From assembly GCA_039190005.1 (NCBI GenBank), contig JBCCYM010000023.1, positions 1-22,903 of the forward strand: 22,903 nt of DNA, written 5' to 3'. Of the stretch, positions 9,629 through 22,903 are shown piece by piece. How positions within the stretch are numbered: the stretch's first letter is position 1; the number at the start of each line of letters is the position of its first letter. The translations under genes and the position numbers were made by a program. The notes under the pieces were generated by a model. That model searched no databases, was not told the DNA's origin, and worked only from the letters and a program-made list of their open reading frames with translations. The DNA is from JBCCYM01 sp039190005 (GTDB taxonomy: Bacteria; Pseudomonadota; Gammaproteobacteria; UBA12402).

Positions 9629-12600
9629 TAAAGATATGCCTAAAAGCCTGGCAAGTTGGTTAGATGATCTACTCAGTACTAGGCCAGTTGCTCAACTCAA
9701 TTCCGAGCAACGTTTTATAAAGGTTAAAGAAGCTGCCCGGCGACTTGGTCTTGGTCATTTTACTTGTCCGGTGATTACGGTAGTCGGCACCAATGGCAAA
9801 GGCTCTTGTGTTGCCACATTAGCGGCTATTTATCAAGCCGCGGGCTATAAAACAGCGACAGTGACTTCACCACATTTAATAACATTTAACGAGCGTATCT
9901 GTGTTGATGGTCACATGGCACCTGATGAGGAGATATGTGAGGCATTTGCTCACATCGCCCATCAATGTAATGATTTACCACTCAGCTATTTTCACTACGC
10001 CACCTTAGCGGGATTGTTGATATTTATACAAAAAAAACCGGATATTATCATTCTCGAAGCCGGTATTGGTGGTAATTATGATGTGATTAATGTTATTGAC
10101 GCCGATGTCGCGCTGATTAGCACTATTGATTTAGATCATTGTGAAATATTAGGCAATACCCGTGATGAAATTGCCACTTGTAAAATGGGTGTGGCGCGTG
10201 ATGGCAAACCGGTGATCTGTGGTGATCCATCGCCACCGCCAAGTGTTGCCGCCATTGCCGCGAGTCAACACTGTCCTTATTATCAATTGGGTAAAGCATT
10301 TATGTTTACTGAGAAAACCGATGATTGGGACTGGTCAGGTCCTGAGACGGTTTATAAACAATTGCCGTATCCGTCGGTGTTAACCCAAAACGCGGCGAGT
10401 GCTTTAATGGCGATTGATGTATTGCAATCAACGCTTGCGGTAGCGGAAACGGCGATTATTCAGGGATTGCGTGACATTAAGCTGGCAGGACGTTGTCAAA
10501 TTATCCGTCATCATCCCACTGTTGTTTGTGATGTGGCGCATAATCCAGCCGCTGTCGCCGTGTTATTAAAAAAATTGCAATCATTTTCTGCTCAAGGCAG
10601 GCATTTTGCGTTATTTGGGGCTTTGCGACATAAAAATGTGAAAGCAATGTTAACGCCAATGAAAGCTTGGGTTGATGATTGGTATCTTGTTGATTTACTC
10701 CATCCGCAGGCCATGCCCAGTCAAGCGATTGCTGAAATACTAGCTTGCGGGCAATGTTTTAATCAAGCTACAGAGGCTTATGAAGCCGTAATGCGAGCGG
10801 CTAAAGCCAATGACATCATTGTCATTTTTGGTTCTTTTTATATAATTTCTCAACTTTTGTCAGTACAATAAGCGTATGTCGATAAAATTCAAGCATGTTA
10901 TAACAATTCTGGTTGCCATCATTGCTCTCGTGCTGCTTATTTTGCCGATGGTATGGTATGACGTACAACAACAAAAAACAGTGGAAATGTATTTGCCATC
11001 ACCGCCATTGGCACAAACACAGCAGTATGCTATTGATAATAATGTACGCAAGTCCTTGGGTATACCCACAGCATGGTTAGGCTTTTGGCAAACAATTATG
11101 GCACAATTTTCTGGCGAGACTGATCTACAGGCAAAGAACAGCCTGGTTAAAGCCATTAATAACGCTGTTCAGTCGTCGTATTTGTCCGCTGATGAATTAA
11201 AAGCCAAACAAGCACTCAAACCGGTTTGGTTTATACAGACATCGACCTTTAGTCAACGTCAACAGGCGGAAGCGTTATTGGCAAAATTAAGAACCTTGCA
11301 AATATCAGCTTTTGTGATTCAGTTAAAACAGCGGTGGTTCGCGGTATTAATTGGTCCGATAACACACAAAAATGATATAAAGAAACTATCCGATATGATT
11401 GGTGAAAAATTTAATATAAAAGGTACGGTGATTAAATTTACCGTTGGTGATTTTTCGTTTCCCAGTGAGGTCGTACAATAGATCATTATGACAAGCGTAT
11501 CATTAAACAGTTTTGACATTGTTCTGCTCATTATTTTGGCACTGTCGACTTTATTTGGTTTATGGCGTGGATTTGTCAAAGAAGTGGCGGCCTTGATTGT
11601 ATTGTTATTGGCTGTCGCGTTGGCATTTATCTTTGCCAAAGACATGGCGATTGTGTTGCAACGCTATGTCGATATTCGCGCTGATATTGCCACCATCGCC
11701 GGATTCTTAGTAATTTTTGTGGTGGTATGGCTTATTGCCGCGACGATTGCCTATTTTATTACCAAAGGCATGAGCGCTTTGTTGGGCGCGAGTTTTATTA
11801 ATTATTTTCTTGGCGCGGTTTTTGGCTTACTCCGTGGCGGTTTATTTATATTGCTGATTGTTTTTGTCATCAATGGTAGTTTCTTACAGACATCCAATTG
11901 GTTTCAACAGTCAAAAATTGTTGCCTACGCCCAACCCATAATAAAAAGATTCACATTGTCAGAAACAACTGTCTCGTATCGAGGAAATGACTAACATGGC
12001 AAATGCTGATATTCAGGCGATTATGGATTTTTTACCGTGCCAAACACCTAAACAATGGCTTGACGCGGCGATTAAGCAACAATCTATTTTACTGATTGAT
12101 CATGCCCATTGTGAGAAAAAAGCGGCGCTAAGCGCGATTCATTTCATCCACCGTTATCCAGATCGTGAGAAATTAGTGTATCAGGCTTCACGTTTGGCGA
12201 GGGAAGAACTGCGTCATTTTGAAAAAGTGCTGGCACTATTGCAGAAAAAAGCGATCACTATGACAGCATTATCGCCATCACGCTACGCTGCCGGATTGCG
12301 CCGTCATGTCAGCCCGCAAGAGCCACAACGTTTAATTGATTTATTAATTATTGCCGCGTTTATTGAAGCGCGATCTTGTGAACGCTTTTATCAACTCTAT
12401 CCGCGTCTTGATCAAGAACTGGCAACATTTTATCATGGTTTATTTGCGGCGGAAGCGCGGCATTTTCAATTGTATCTGAATTTAGCCACAGAATATGCTC
12501 ATGATGATTTGCAAGCACGCGTTGACTTTTTTGCTGAGCAAGAGAAACACTTAATACAAAGCGAAGATAAGGTTTTTCGTTTTCATAGTGGTGCGTATAA

Positions 12601-15600
12601 TATGAGTTAATGGATGATTAGTATTACCAAAAATCATGATAAATTTGATATTATTGTCACCTTGCTTGGTAGTATTTCTGAATGGTATGAATTTGTAGTG
12701 TATGGTTTTAGCGCGCCGATTCTAGCACCGTTATTCTTTCCCAATCAAAACAAAAGTATTTCTATTTTATTAGCCTTAGGCGCGTTTGCCGCGGGTTTTT
12801 TAATGCGTCCCCTTGGCGCTTTAATTTATGGTCATTTTGGCGATAAGATTGGACGACGTAAAACCTTATCCATGTCTATCATTTTGATGGGGTTGCCAAC
12901 AGTGGTGATGGGCTTATTGCCGACCTATCATCAAATCGGCTTTCTAGCGCCTTTGGTGTTGATTATGATTCGCTTATTACAAGGTGTGAGTGTCGGTGGT
13001 CAATTTACCGGTTCGGCAATATTTATTGGTGAGCATGTGCGGCGGCGATTTCGTTATTTTGGCGCCGGATTAACCTTTTGCGGCGCGTTTGCCGGTATGT
13101 TATTAGCTTCTTTTATTGGGGTATTATTAACCAAGTTGCTCAGCAGTGAACAACTACACGCTTGGGGTTGGCGGATTCCTTTTCTTTTAGGGATTATTGT
13201 CAGTATTATCGGATTTTATTTGCGTCGACACACCTTAGAAACACCGGCTTTTTTAAATATTGAACGCAAACAAAAGATTGTGACTAACCCCATTGGTGAG
13301 GTTTTTGCCAATCAAAAACGCTTGATGTGTCTATGCGCGTTGATTTGTTGGTTAGCGCCGATTATTGTGTATCTGCTTTTTATTTTTATGCCGACCTATG
13401 TTAACGTCTATCTGCATATCCCATTAGAAGAAGCGTTATATAATAATACTATCGCTATGCTTGTGCTGACGATTAGCGCCTTATTTTTTGGTTTTGCAGC
13501 TGATCGATTGACTTATCGCTTAGTGATGGTGAGTGCCGCTTTATTGCTGTTTATTTTTGCCTGGCCGCTTTATATGCTACTTGCTCACGCTCAGCAGCAT
13601 CATCGCTATCTTTTAATGGCGCAAATACTATTCGCGCTATTCAGCGGTGGTTTTATTGGACCGATGATGTCGGTGTTAACCTTTTTGTTTCCAACCTCTA
13701 TTCGTTATACGGCCTTATCGTTCAGTTATAATCTGGGTTGTGGTGTGTTTGGTGGTACCGCGGCCTTAATCGCGACGTTTTTGGTTGAGCGAACCGGTCA
13801 TGTTTCCGCGCCGGGTATTTATGTGGCAATCACGGCATTGATTTCAGGAAGCTGTGTGATACTATCCAAACGATATATTAGAGAGAGTTAATTTTTACTT
13901 ATCGAAAAAGAGAGTTGACATGTGGCACACAGATAATACTATGTTATTAACCTAAAAACCGCAGCGGTCCCTGAGACCGTCGAAGGGACCGCTGCGGTTT
14001 TTAGATTAATAATTTGAGTAATATTAAAAATGACTGATACAAACAAAAACCCTAATAAATTTAATATTATTGTCACCTTGCTCGGCAGTATTTCCGAGTG
14101 GTATGAATTTGTGGTCTATGGCTTTAGCGCGCCGATTTTAGCGCCATTATTTTTTCCCAATCAAAATAAAAGTATTTCTATTTTACTGGCTTTAGGCGCG
14201 TTTGCTGCGGGTTTTTTAATGCGTCCTATTGGTGCTTTAATTTACGGTCATTTCGGCGATAAAATTGGACGACGTAAAACTTTATCCATGTCTATCATTT
14301 TGATGGGGCTGCCAACAGTGGTAATGGGTTTGTTGCCGACCTATCATCAAGTTGGCTTTCTAGCGCCTTTGGTGTTGATTCTAATCCGTTTATTACAAGG
14401 CGTGAGTGTCGGCGGTCAATTTACCGGCTCGGCAATCTTTATTGGTGAACATGTACAAAGGAAGTTTCGTTATTTTGGCGCCGGATTAACGTTTTCCGGC
14501 GCGTTTGCTGGTATGTTATTAGCGTCTTTGGTCGGGGCATTATTAACGGAATTGCTCAGTAACGCGCAATTACATGACTGGGGTTGGCGGGTTCCTTTTC
14601 TTTTAGGCATTATCGTCAGTATCATTGGATTTTATTTGCGCCAGCACACCTTAGAAACCCCAACTTTTTTAGACATTGAGCGGGAGAAAAAAATTGCGAT
14701 TAGTCCAATTAGAGAAGTGTTTACCCATCAAAAATTATTGATGTGTTTATCAGCATTAATTTGTTGGTTAGCGCCGATTATAGTTTACCTGCTGTTCATT
14801 TTTATGCCAACCTATGCCCATGTGCATTTGCATATTTCATTAGAAAAAGCGTTGTATGCCAATACCATCAGTATGATTGTGTTGACAATTAGCACACTGT
14901 TTTTTAGTTTTACCGCCGATCAATTGGGTTACCGGTTAGTCATGGTCAGTTCAGCCGTATTACTCTTCATTTTTGCCTGGCCGCTTTACTTATTACTGGC
15001 TGGACATCATCACTCGCTTTTGACGGTGCAAATAATTTTTGCTTTAATTGGCGGCGCTTTTATTGGACCGATGATGTCGGTGCTAACGTTTTTATTTCCG
15101 GCCTATATTCGTTACACGGCCTTATCGTTTAGTTATAATCTTGGCTTTGGCATATTCGGCGGTACCGCGGCGTTAATCGCGACGTTTTTGATTGAGCAAA
15201 CTGGTCATGTTTCCGCGCCAGGTATTTATGTGGCCATCGCGGCATTGATTTCAGGGGTTTGTGTGATGTTATCCAAACGGTATATTAGAGATAATTGATT
15301 TTTATCTTTTTTTGATGTCTATATCTTTTCTGACTATTTCCGCGTCTTTCCCGCGTAGGCGGGAATCCAGGGAAAAAACTAAAGACATAGGGATTTTCTC
15401 CTCCATATTGCTGAGAAGCAGTATGATAGTTTGTCTACCTCAAGGAAAAATCACACGTATAAACATTTTTCTCCTGGATTCCCGCCTACACGGGAATGAC
15501 GGGATATATTAATATAAAAATATATAAGAGACAGGAGTTTGTTATATAAAGGATAGAAAAGATAAAAAAAACCCCCACACATGCGCGCAGGGGCTTTTTT

Positions 15601-18600
15601 GACGGTAGGTATATTATTTCTTTGCTTCGATTCCCAATAATTTAACATCAAAAATCAAAGTGCTGTTAGGTGGAATGCTGGCGCCAGCACCATTTGCGCC
15701 ATAGGCTAAGTCAGATGGAATATACAATGTCCATTCCGAACCCACCGGCATTTTTTCAAGTGCCTGGGTCCAACCTTTAATAACAGCATTGACCGGGAAA
15801 GTCGCCGGTTTACCGCCATGTTTAGCGGTGCTGTCAAACACAGTGCCATCAATCAATTTGCCGGTATATTCGACTTTAACCGTATCCGTTGATTTTGGTA
15901 TCGGGCCGCTGCCTTGTTTAATGACTTTGTAGTAAAGCCCATCGTTACCTAATTTCTGTACGCCTGGTTCTTTAGAAATTTTTTCCAGATAAGCTTTACC
16001 TTTCTCGGCGTTTACTTTTCCGGTGGCTTCACGTTCTTTGTTCATTTCAGCTGTAAATTGTTGCATGGCTTGTTTTGTCTCCTCTGGCGTTAGTTCACTT
16101 TTCTTACCGGCAACCGCGTCACTAAATCCTTTTTGTAAGGCTGTCGCGTCCACGGAAGTTTTGAAATTAGCGCCGGTTCTGTAACCAGCAATATATGAAA
16201 ACTGATCTTTGCCAGGTTTGCCATCCGCTGACTTAGGTGGTTCTTCTTGTTTGCCTGACAAGCCATCGCTTAGACCTTTCGCGACTTCTGTTGGATTAAT
16301 TCTGTCGGATTGTTTTTTGACGGAATCGCCAACTTCATAACCGATCGCGTAAGAAGCTTGTTGTTTTTGTGACATAGTGGTACTGCTTGTTGTTTTTACC
16401 GTAGATGAATCTGTTGTTGTTTTCGCGGTTGTCGCCGCTGTTTCTTGATGAGGTGGCGTATTTACCTTATCAACAGTAGTGGTATTAGCTGCATAAAGCG
16501 TTGTGCTCGCGCATACAACACTCAACGCGCCTACCGCGCTTAATAATAGTTTATTCATAGCTTATCATTTCTCCCGATTAGAATTATTTAATAAATTGTA
16601 TATCAATCGTAAAGAAATGCAATACATGCTTTGTAACGTTAGGTAAACGCTTATTGACAGGCGTTTCGCACTTACGTGCTCACGCCTTCCTGAATTGATC
16701 GCAGGCGCGAAGTAAATTCGCGCTACTGCGACTTAGGGGGAGAATCCCGATTCTCCCCCTAAGAACCCCCATCGGGTAAAGTGTTTCACACAAAGTGCGA
16801 AACGCCTAATTGAGTTATTAGCTTGAATGCATTAGAATAAACCCCAGAGTCAGCTAAACAATCGCTTTGTATAACAAAGAGGAAAGTCCGGGCTCCACAG
16901 GGTAGGGTGCCAGGTAACGCCTGGGCGGCGTGAGTCGACGGAAAGTGCCACAGAAAATATACCGCCTCGCTAGTAATGATAATTATAAATGAGGTAAGGG
17001 TGAAATGGTGCGGTAAGAGCGCACCGCGCTGCCGGTAACGGCAGTGGCAGGGTAAACCCCACTTGGAGCAAGACCAAATAGAAGTTCTATAGATGTGACC
17101 CGCATTGAACTTGGGTTGGTTGCTTGAGTGCCGTAGTGATGCGACACCTAGATGAATGATTGTTCTCGACAGAACCCGGCTTATAGGCTGACTCTTTTTT
17201 AGCCTTGTCACTTGCGTTTTAGGACTTACTGATGTAGCTAATGGAAGTAAACCTATTTTTATAATCTGGAGAAACATAGCATGTTATTCAATTTTCGCCA
17301 TCCGGCTGTCATTTTTATCGGTATTATTGTTGTCTTGATTTTAACCTATTTCATTTACTATTATATTTCGATGCGAAATGTCAAAGAACCAAGCTATCAG
17401 CTTATTAAGAAAGAAGGTGCTATTCAGATACGCCAATATGCGCCGATGATTGTTGCTCAAGTGAATGAATCCGGTGATCGGGATATGGCGATTCGGGCAG
17501 GATTTCGACAGCTCGCCGATTACATTTTTGGCAATAATACCGATCAGGCCAATAAAAACACTAAAATTGAAATGACTGCCCCGGTGCTACAGCAAAACAG
17601 TCAAAAAATTGCCATGACGGCGCCAGTGATTCAGACTCCGACGGAAACAAATCAATGGCAAGTACGTTTTGTCATGCCAAAGACGTATACCTTAGCGACA
17701 TTGCCGAAACCAAATAATCCAAATGTTAAGGTTTATCAACAAGCGGCAAAGAAATTTGTTGTGATTGTATTTAGTGGCTCAATCACTGATCAGAATATTA
17801 AACAACATCTTGCTTTACTCAAGCAGTATATTAGCAAGCATCAATTAAATGTTACCGGATCGCCTGTCTACGCCTTTTATAATCCACCTTGGACTTTACC
17901 ATTTATGCGTCGTAATGAGATTCTTTTTGAATTGGTCGAATAGACGTGTTATAACTAATTTCTTAAAAACTTTGGAAAAATAATGAAAAAAGTAAGCAAC
18001 ATATTACCAGTATTCGTATTAAACTGCGGCAGTTCCTCAATTAAATTTATGATACGCGATGTCGCTAATGGCAAAGTGTATCTAACAGGCGTGGCGGATG
18101 CCATCGGCAGTAAAAAGGCAAGTTTGCATTACTGTCATGCGGGCGCGGACAAGCAGCAACAATCGATTCGTGGCGATTTTGCCGATGCCATGCGTCTGGT
18201 GTTAGAGGTGGTGCGGCAATCGGATAAGGCTAAGGCGCTGATTGGTGTCGGCCATCGGGTGGTGCATGGTGGTGAATATTTTAGCGCCTCTGTTGTGATT
18301 GATTCTGAAGTGACTGATCGGATTCGTGCTTGTATCAAATTAGCGCCCTTGCATAATCCTGCTAATTTGATGGGCATTGAGCAAGCGCAAGCCGTTTTCC
18401 CGCAATTAACCCATGTCGCGGTGTTTGACACGGCATTTCATCACAGCCTGCCAGCGCATGCCTATATTTATGCCTTGCCTTATTATCTCTATCGCGATCA
18501 TCATATCCGTCGGTATGGGTTTCATGGCACCAATCATCGTTATGTCAGCCACGTCGCGGCGGATTTGCTCAATAAATCACTTGAAGATTCGCATATTATC

Positions 18601-21600
18601 AGCGCGCATTTAGGCAATGGTTGTAGTTTAGCCGCGATTGCCGGTGGTAAAAGTGTGGATACCACTATGGGGTTAACCCCCTTAGAAGGTTTGGTGATGG
18701 GGACACGTTGTGGTAATATTGATCCCAGTATTCCTGGTCTGTTGATTGCGCAACACGGCTTATCACCTGAGGCGGTTGATCAGCTGTTAAATCATCAAAG
18801 TGGTTTATTAGGTATTTCTGAATTATCGAATGATATGCGTGAATTATCGCTGGCTGTTGAGCAGGGCAATCAACAGGCAAAATTAGCTATTGATATATTT
18901 TGTTATCAATTAGCCAAGCAGATTGCCGCAATTTCTGTGGCTTTGCCGTGTATTGACGCGCTGGTTTTTACCGGTGGTATTGGTGAGAATGCCGCGGTCA
19001 TTCGCCATCAGGTGATCGCGCAGTTACAACATTTGAAGTTTAAAATAGACCCAGTAAAAAATACTCAAACAAATGAGAATAGTGACATTTCCGCAGTGGA
19101 TAGTACGGCTATATTAGTCGTCAAAGCGAATGAAGAAGCGATGATTGCTCAAGATGTGCTTTCATTAACAGGAGAATGATGACATGCGTACATTACTTTT
19201 ATTGCCGACAACCGTCGGTGTCGGTTTAACTGCCTTAGCAAAAGGTTTGTTGTGCGCTTGCGATTATCGCAATATAAAAGCTTTACGTTATCAACCTATC
19301 AGTCACCATGACTCAACTGAACCTTACCATTACCATCATTCAGAGGCTGAAACGATGGTGCGTCATGGTAAAATGGATGATCTGCTCGATACGGTTATCA
19401 ATGGTTGTGATCATTTTGGCAAGGATGTGGATATTATCATTGTTCAAGGTTTATTACTTGATAGGAATTATTCGTTCGCGCAATCGTTAAACGCGGAAAT
19501 AGCTAAAGCATTGAACGCTGATGTGATTTTTGCCGCCGCGCCAACTAGCACGGTTGTTGAAGATTTTATCGATCAGATTGCCAATAATTTAGCGGTCTAT
19601 CGTGATGATTATCAGCTTAAAAATTATGCCGGTGTCATTATCAACAAATTTAATCCGCCATTTGACGCGCAAGGTAATCTAGTATTAGATATTAGCGCCG
19701 AGAACAATGAAGAAGCGGGTAAATTATTTTTGCAAGATTTTAAAGCAAACTATCAGCACACTGCCACGCGTTTGCCTGTGCTTGGTGTGATCCCCTGGGA
19801 TAAAAAATTATTGATGCCGCGTGTGGTTGACATTGCTCATTTTTTACAGGCTGAAATGATTAATGCAGGAGAGGTTAAACAACGACGCATCGCCCGTATC
19901 ACGCTGTGTGCACGTAACATTGCCAATATTATTTATACCTTACAGGCTGATTCATTAATAGTCACCCCCGCTGATCGCAGTGATATTATTATTGCCGCCT
20001 GTTTAGCGGCACTTTCCGGTATTCGTATTGCCGGTATTTTGTTAACCAGCTATGTCAACATTGCCGATGATATGAAAAAATTATGTGAGCAAGCCTTGCA
20101 TTCCGGTCTACCGATTTTGGCGACACCGGAGGATAGTTTTCGTACCGCCCTCAAATTAAAGAATTTGTATTTTCATGTGGCTGAGGATGATCAAGAGCGC
20201 TTGGAAATGTCCAAGGCGTTTATTGCCGAGCATATTGATAGTGATTGGATAGAAACATTGTCAAGCCAACAAAATCAACAACGCTGTTCGCCGGCCGCAT
20301 TTCGGCATCAGATTATGCATCTTGCCTGCCAAGCTAAAAAGACAATTATATTACCTGAGGGAAATGATCCGCGCATTATTCAAGCCGCCATACTCTGTGC
20401 CGAACGCGGTATTGCTCGGTTTAAAATACTGGGCAAAGTGGAAGAGGTGACACGCCTGGCTGAAAATGTTGGTCTAAGCTTGCATGATGATATTGAAATT
20501 ATTGATCCCGATGTCATTCGAGATCATTATGTCGCGCCTTTGGTAAAACTGCGGGCGCATAAAGGTGTAATTGAACCGGTGGCGCAAGTCTATCTTAAAG
20601 ATAATATTTTTCTCGCTATCATGATGCTTTATCAAAATGAAGTCGATGGCTTAGTTGCCGGTGCGGTGAATACTACCGCCAATACCATACGCCCCGCTTT
20701 GCAAATCATCAAAACACGACCGGATAGTAAACTGGTGTCATCGGTATTTTTTATGTGTATGCCGGAACAGGTATTGGTTTTTGGTGATTGCGCGATTAAC
20801 CCTGATCCTGATGCTGAGCAATTGGCGGAAATTGCCATACAAAGCGCCGAAACCGCGCGGCATTTTGGTATCACACCGGTTATTGCCATGCTCAGTTATA
20901 GTACCGGTAGTTCCGCCGGTGGCGCTGATGTGGAAAAAGTGAAAAAGGCGACGGCTATTGTGCGAGAACAGTGTCCTGAGCTTAGCATAGATGGGCCATT
21001 ACAATACGACGCGGCCTTGATTGAAAGTGTGGCACGTAAAAAAGCGCCGGATAGTCATGTCGCCGGTCGCGCCAATGTGCTAATTTTTCCTGATTTGAAT
21101 ACTGGCAACACAACCTATAAAGCGGTGCAACGCAGCGCTAATATTCTATCAATTGGTCCGATTCTACAGGGTTTAAACAGACCAGTGAATGATTTGTCGC
21201 GCGGCGCGACAGTAAATGATATTGTTTATACTATTGTGATTACGGCGGTACAGGCGAATAATAATCCTTCAATCGGATAAATTAAGGTGCTTACACTATA
21301 ACTATATAGGAGTTTTCCAAGATGCAATATCGATTAGATACAAAAAAACCACAGTTAGCGTGTCTTATTTTGCTGATAAGTTTCCCCTCTGTTGCGGCGG
21401 TATTGATTAGTCCGGCATTGCCACCTATCAGTGATTTTTTTAATGTCTCCAATGGTTACACGCAACAACTTATTACCATTTTTATTGTGGGTTATGCCTT
21501 GGGGCAGCTGATTTATTCCCCTTTTGCTAACCGCTTTGGTCGGAAGATTGCCGCCTATTTGGGCATCATGCTTTACATATTAAGTAGCCTTATCTGTTTA

Positions 21601-22903
21601 ATGGGCATTTACGCCCATCAACTTGATATTGTGATTATCGGACGTTTTTTTATGGCGCTTGGCGCCAGTGTCGGCATGATTATCACCTTTACGGTTATTA
21701 ATGATTTTTATCACCCTGAGCAGGCGCGTCCCATCGTCAGTTTCGCGACCTTAGCGTATTCTTTCATGCCGGCAGTCGCTGTGGCATTGGGTGGTTTTAT
21801 TACCAGTCATTTTTCTTGGATAGATTGTTTTTATTTTTATTTATGTTATGGCATTTTGATGTTGTTTATCGTTAAACTATTGCCGGAAACATTAGTCACC
21901 AAAAACCATAACGCTTTAAAATTAAAATCGCTGCTCAGTGATTATCATAAAGCCTTTAGTGCCAGGCGTTTGCTTTTATTTGCTTCTATTTATGGCTTAA
22001 TGGCGGCATTTATTTATATTATTGCCAGTGCCGCGCCATTCATCGGTATTGATCGCATTGGTCTAACACCAGCGGATTATGGTGTGTTGTTGCTTATCCC
22101 TTATGGTGGCCAATTTGTGGGGGCATTGTTTGCTGGTATCATCAGTAAACAATTTTCAGCGTATCAAGTCATGTTTTTAGGGTATGTCAGTATCACACTG
22201 GGCTGTGTCGCCATGTTTATTCTCTTTTTGCTGCATTGGATAACTATCTTCAGTTTAATGATGCCTATCTTTTTTATTATGCTAGGCTTGCCGATGACGT
22301 ATGGTGGCTCAACAGTGATGGCTTTAACCGGTTTTGACGACAAAGCCACTGGCTCGGCAATTTTGAGTTTTACGGCCATGTTTATCGCTTTGGTGGCAAC
22401 ATTCGCTGTCACGGTGTTACCTAATCGAAATCCACTAGTAATGCCATCACTTTTTATAGTAGTGCTGCTATTGGCGATTATCGCGTTCTGGTATGCGGCC
22501 AGACGATATCGTGATCAATAATTTATTTTTGTTTTGGTTCAATCTAAAAACCACAGAGGTCCCTGAGTTTATCGAAGGGTGGTTCCTGAGCTCGTCGAAG
22601 GGTTGCACCCTCATCTTGCCATCAACTGTGATTTTTAGTTTTCAAACCTTGGTTTTGTTTTGTCATCCTTATGTTTAGGTCGACAATAATTCATGACTTC
22701 ATCTTTGCTCCTACAAAAATGATCAATTTCTTGCTCTATCAATAGCTTTTTAGCATCATTTTTGTCAAGGCAAAATAGAAATTTCCGGTAAAGGGCAAAG
22801 TAGAGATTTCCGGTATGTTGATTGAAAAAGCTGTTCATGAAATAGAAGTAGAGAGTAGTTGAGCGTGCTTATTTTTGTTTTTGGATAGGAGTTGATTACG
22901 CCA

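Overview
The window is a dense, low-to-moderate GC stretch of chromosome from a gammaproteobacterium. The evidence is the accD-folC-dedD-cvpA gene order, a type A RNase P RNA close to the E. coli form, a large NAD-dependent glutamate dehydrogenase, a Mip/FkpA-type FKBP isomerase, and several MFS transporters. The mix resembles the Legionellales (Legionella/Coxiella/Rickettsiella-type bacteria), but that placement is an inference. No phage, CRISPR array, defence island, secretion system or biosynthetic cluster is visible. Most genes are core metabolism or housekeeping, and the unusual material is mainly small palindromic repeat elements between genes.

Layout. Bases 1-140 hold a decayed palindrome plus short tandem repeats. 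They are followed by tRNA-Leu(UAA), fdxA (7Fe ferredoxin) overlapping tsaB, and a promoter-like site before the 1613-residue NAD-glutamate dehydrogenase; truA lies 11 bases further on. A DHA2-type MFS exporter separates truA from a tight six-gene run: accD, folC, a SPOR-domain protein, cvpA, miaE and an MHS-family transporter, with gaps of 1-7 bases, behind a good sigma-70-type promoter at 8586-8614. This resembles the truA-accD-folC-dedD-cvpA-purF cluster of other gammaproteobacteria, with purF absent and miaE plus a transporter in its place. A second MHS transporter, clearly a paralogue of the first, follows after a promoter-like site and a 21-bp perfect hairpin.

Bases 15299-15613 hold a 166-bp inverted-repeat element and a terminator. 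On the minus strand lies a secreted FKBP-type isomerase whose N-terminal domain contains an internal duplication. A 149-bp multi-palindrome element then abuts the rnpB promoter and rnpB. Next come a membrane-anchored SOUL-family protein, ackA and pta (acetate/acetyl-phosphate metabolism), and a Bcr/CflA-type exporter. The last 380 bases contain no convincing gene, only another copy of the hairpin element and what may be the end of a decayed insertion sequence.

How the genes fit together. Glutamate dehydrogenase feeds amino acid carbon into the TCA cycle. AckA-Pta interconvert acetyl-CoA and acetate, and AccD commits acetyl-CoA to fatty acids. TsaB, TruA, MiaE and RNase P all act on tRNA. Four MFS transporters in 23 kb suggest reliance on solute uptake and drug or metabolite export. 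I did not find a convincing undescribed multi-gene system; the most distinctive signals are four kinds of palindromic intergenic element and the duplicated half-domain in the FKBP protein.
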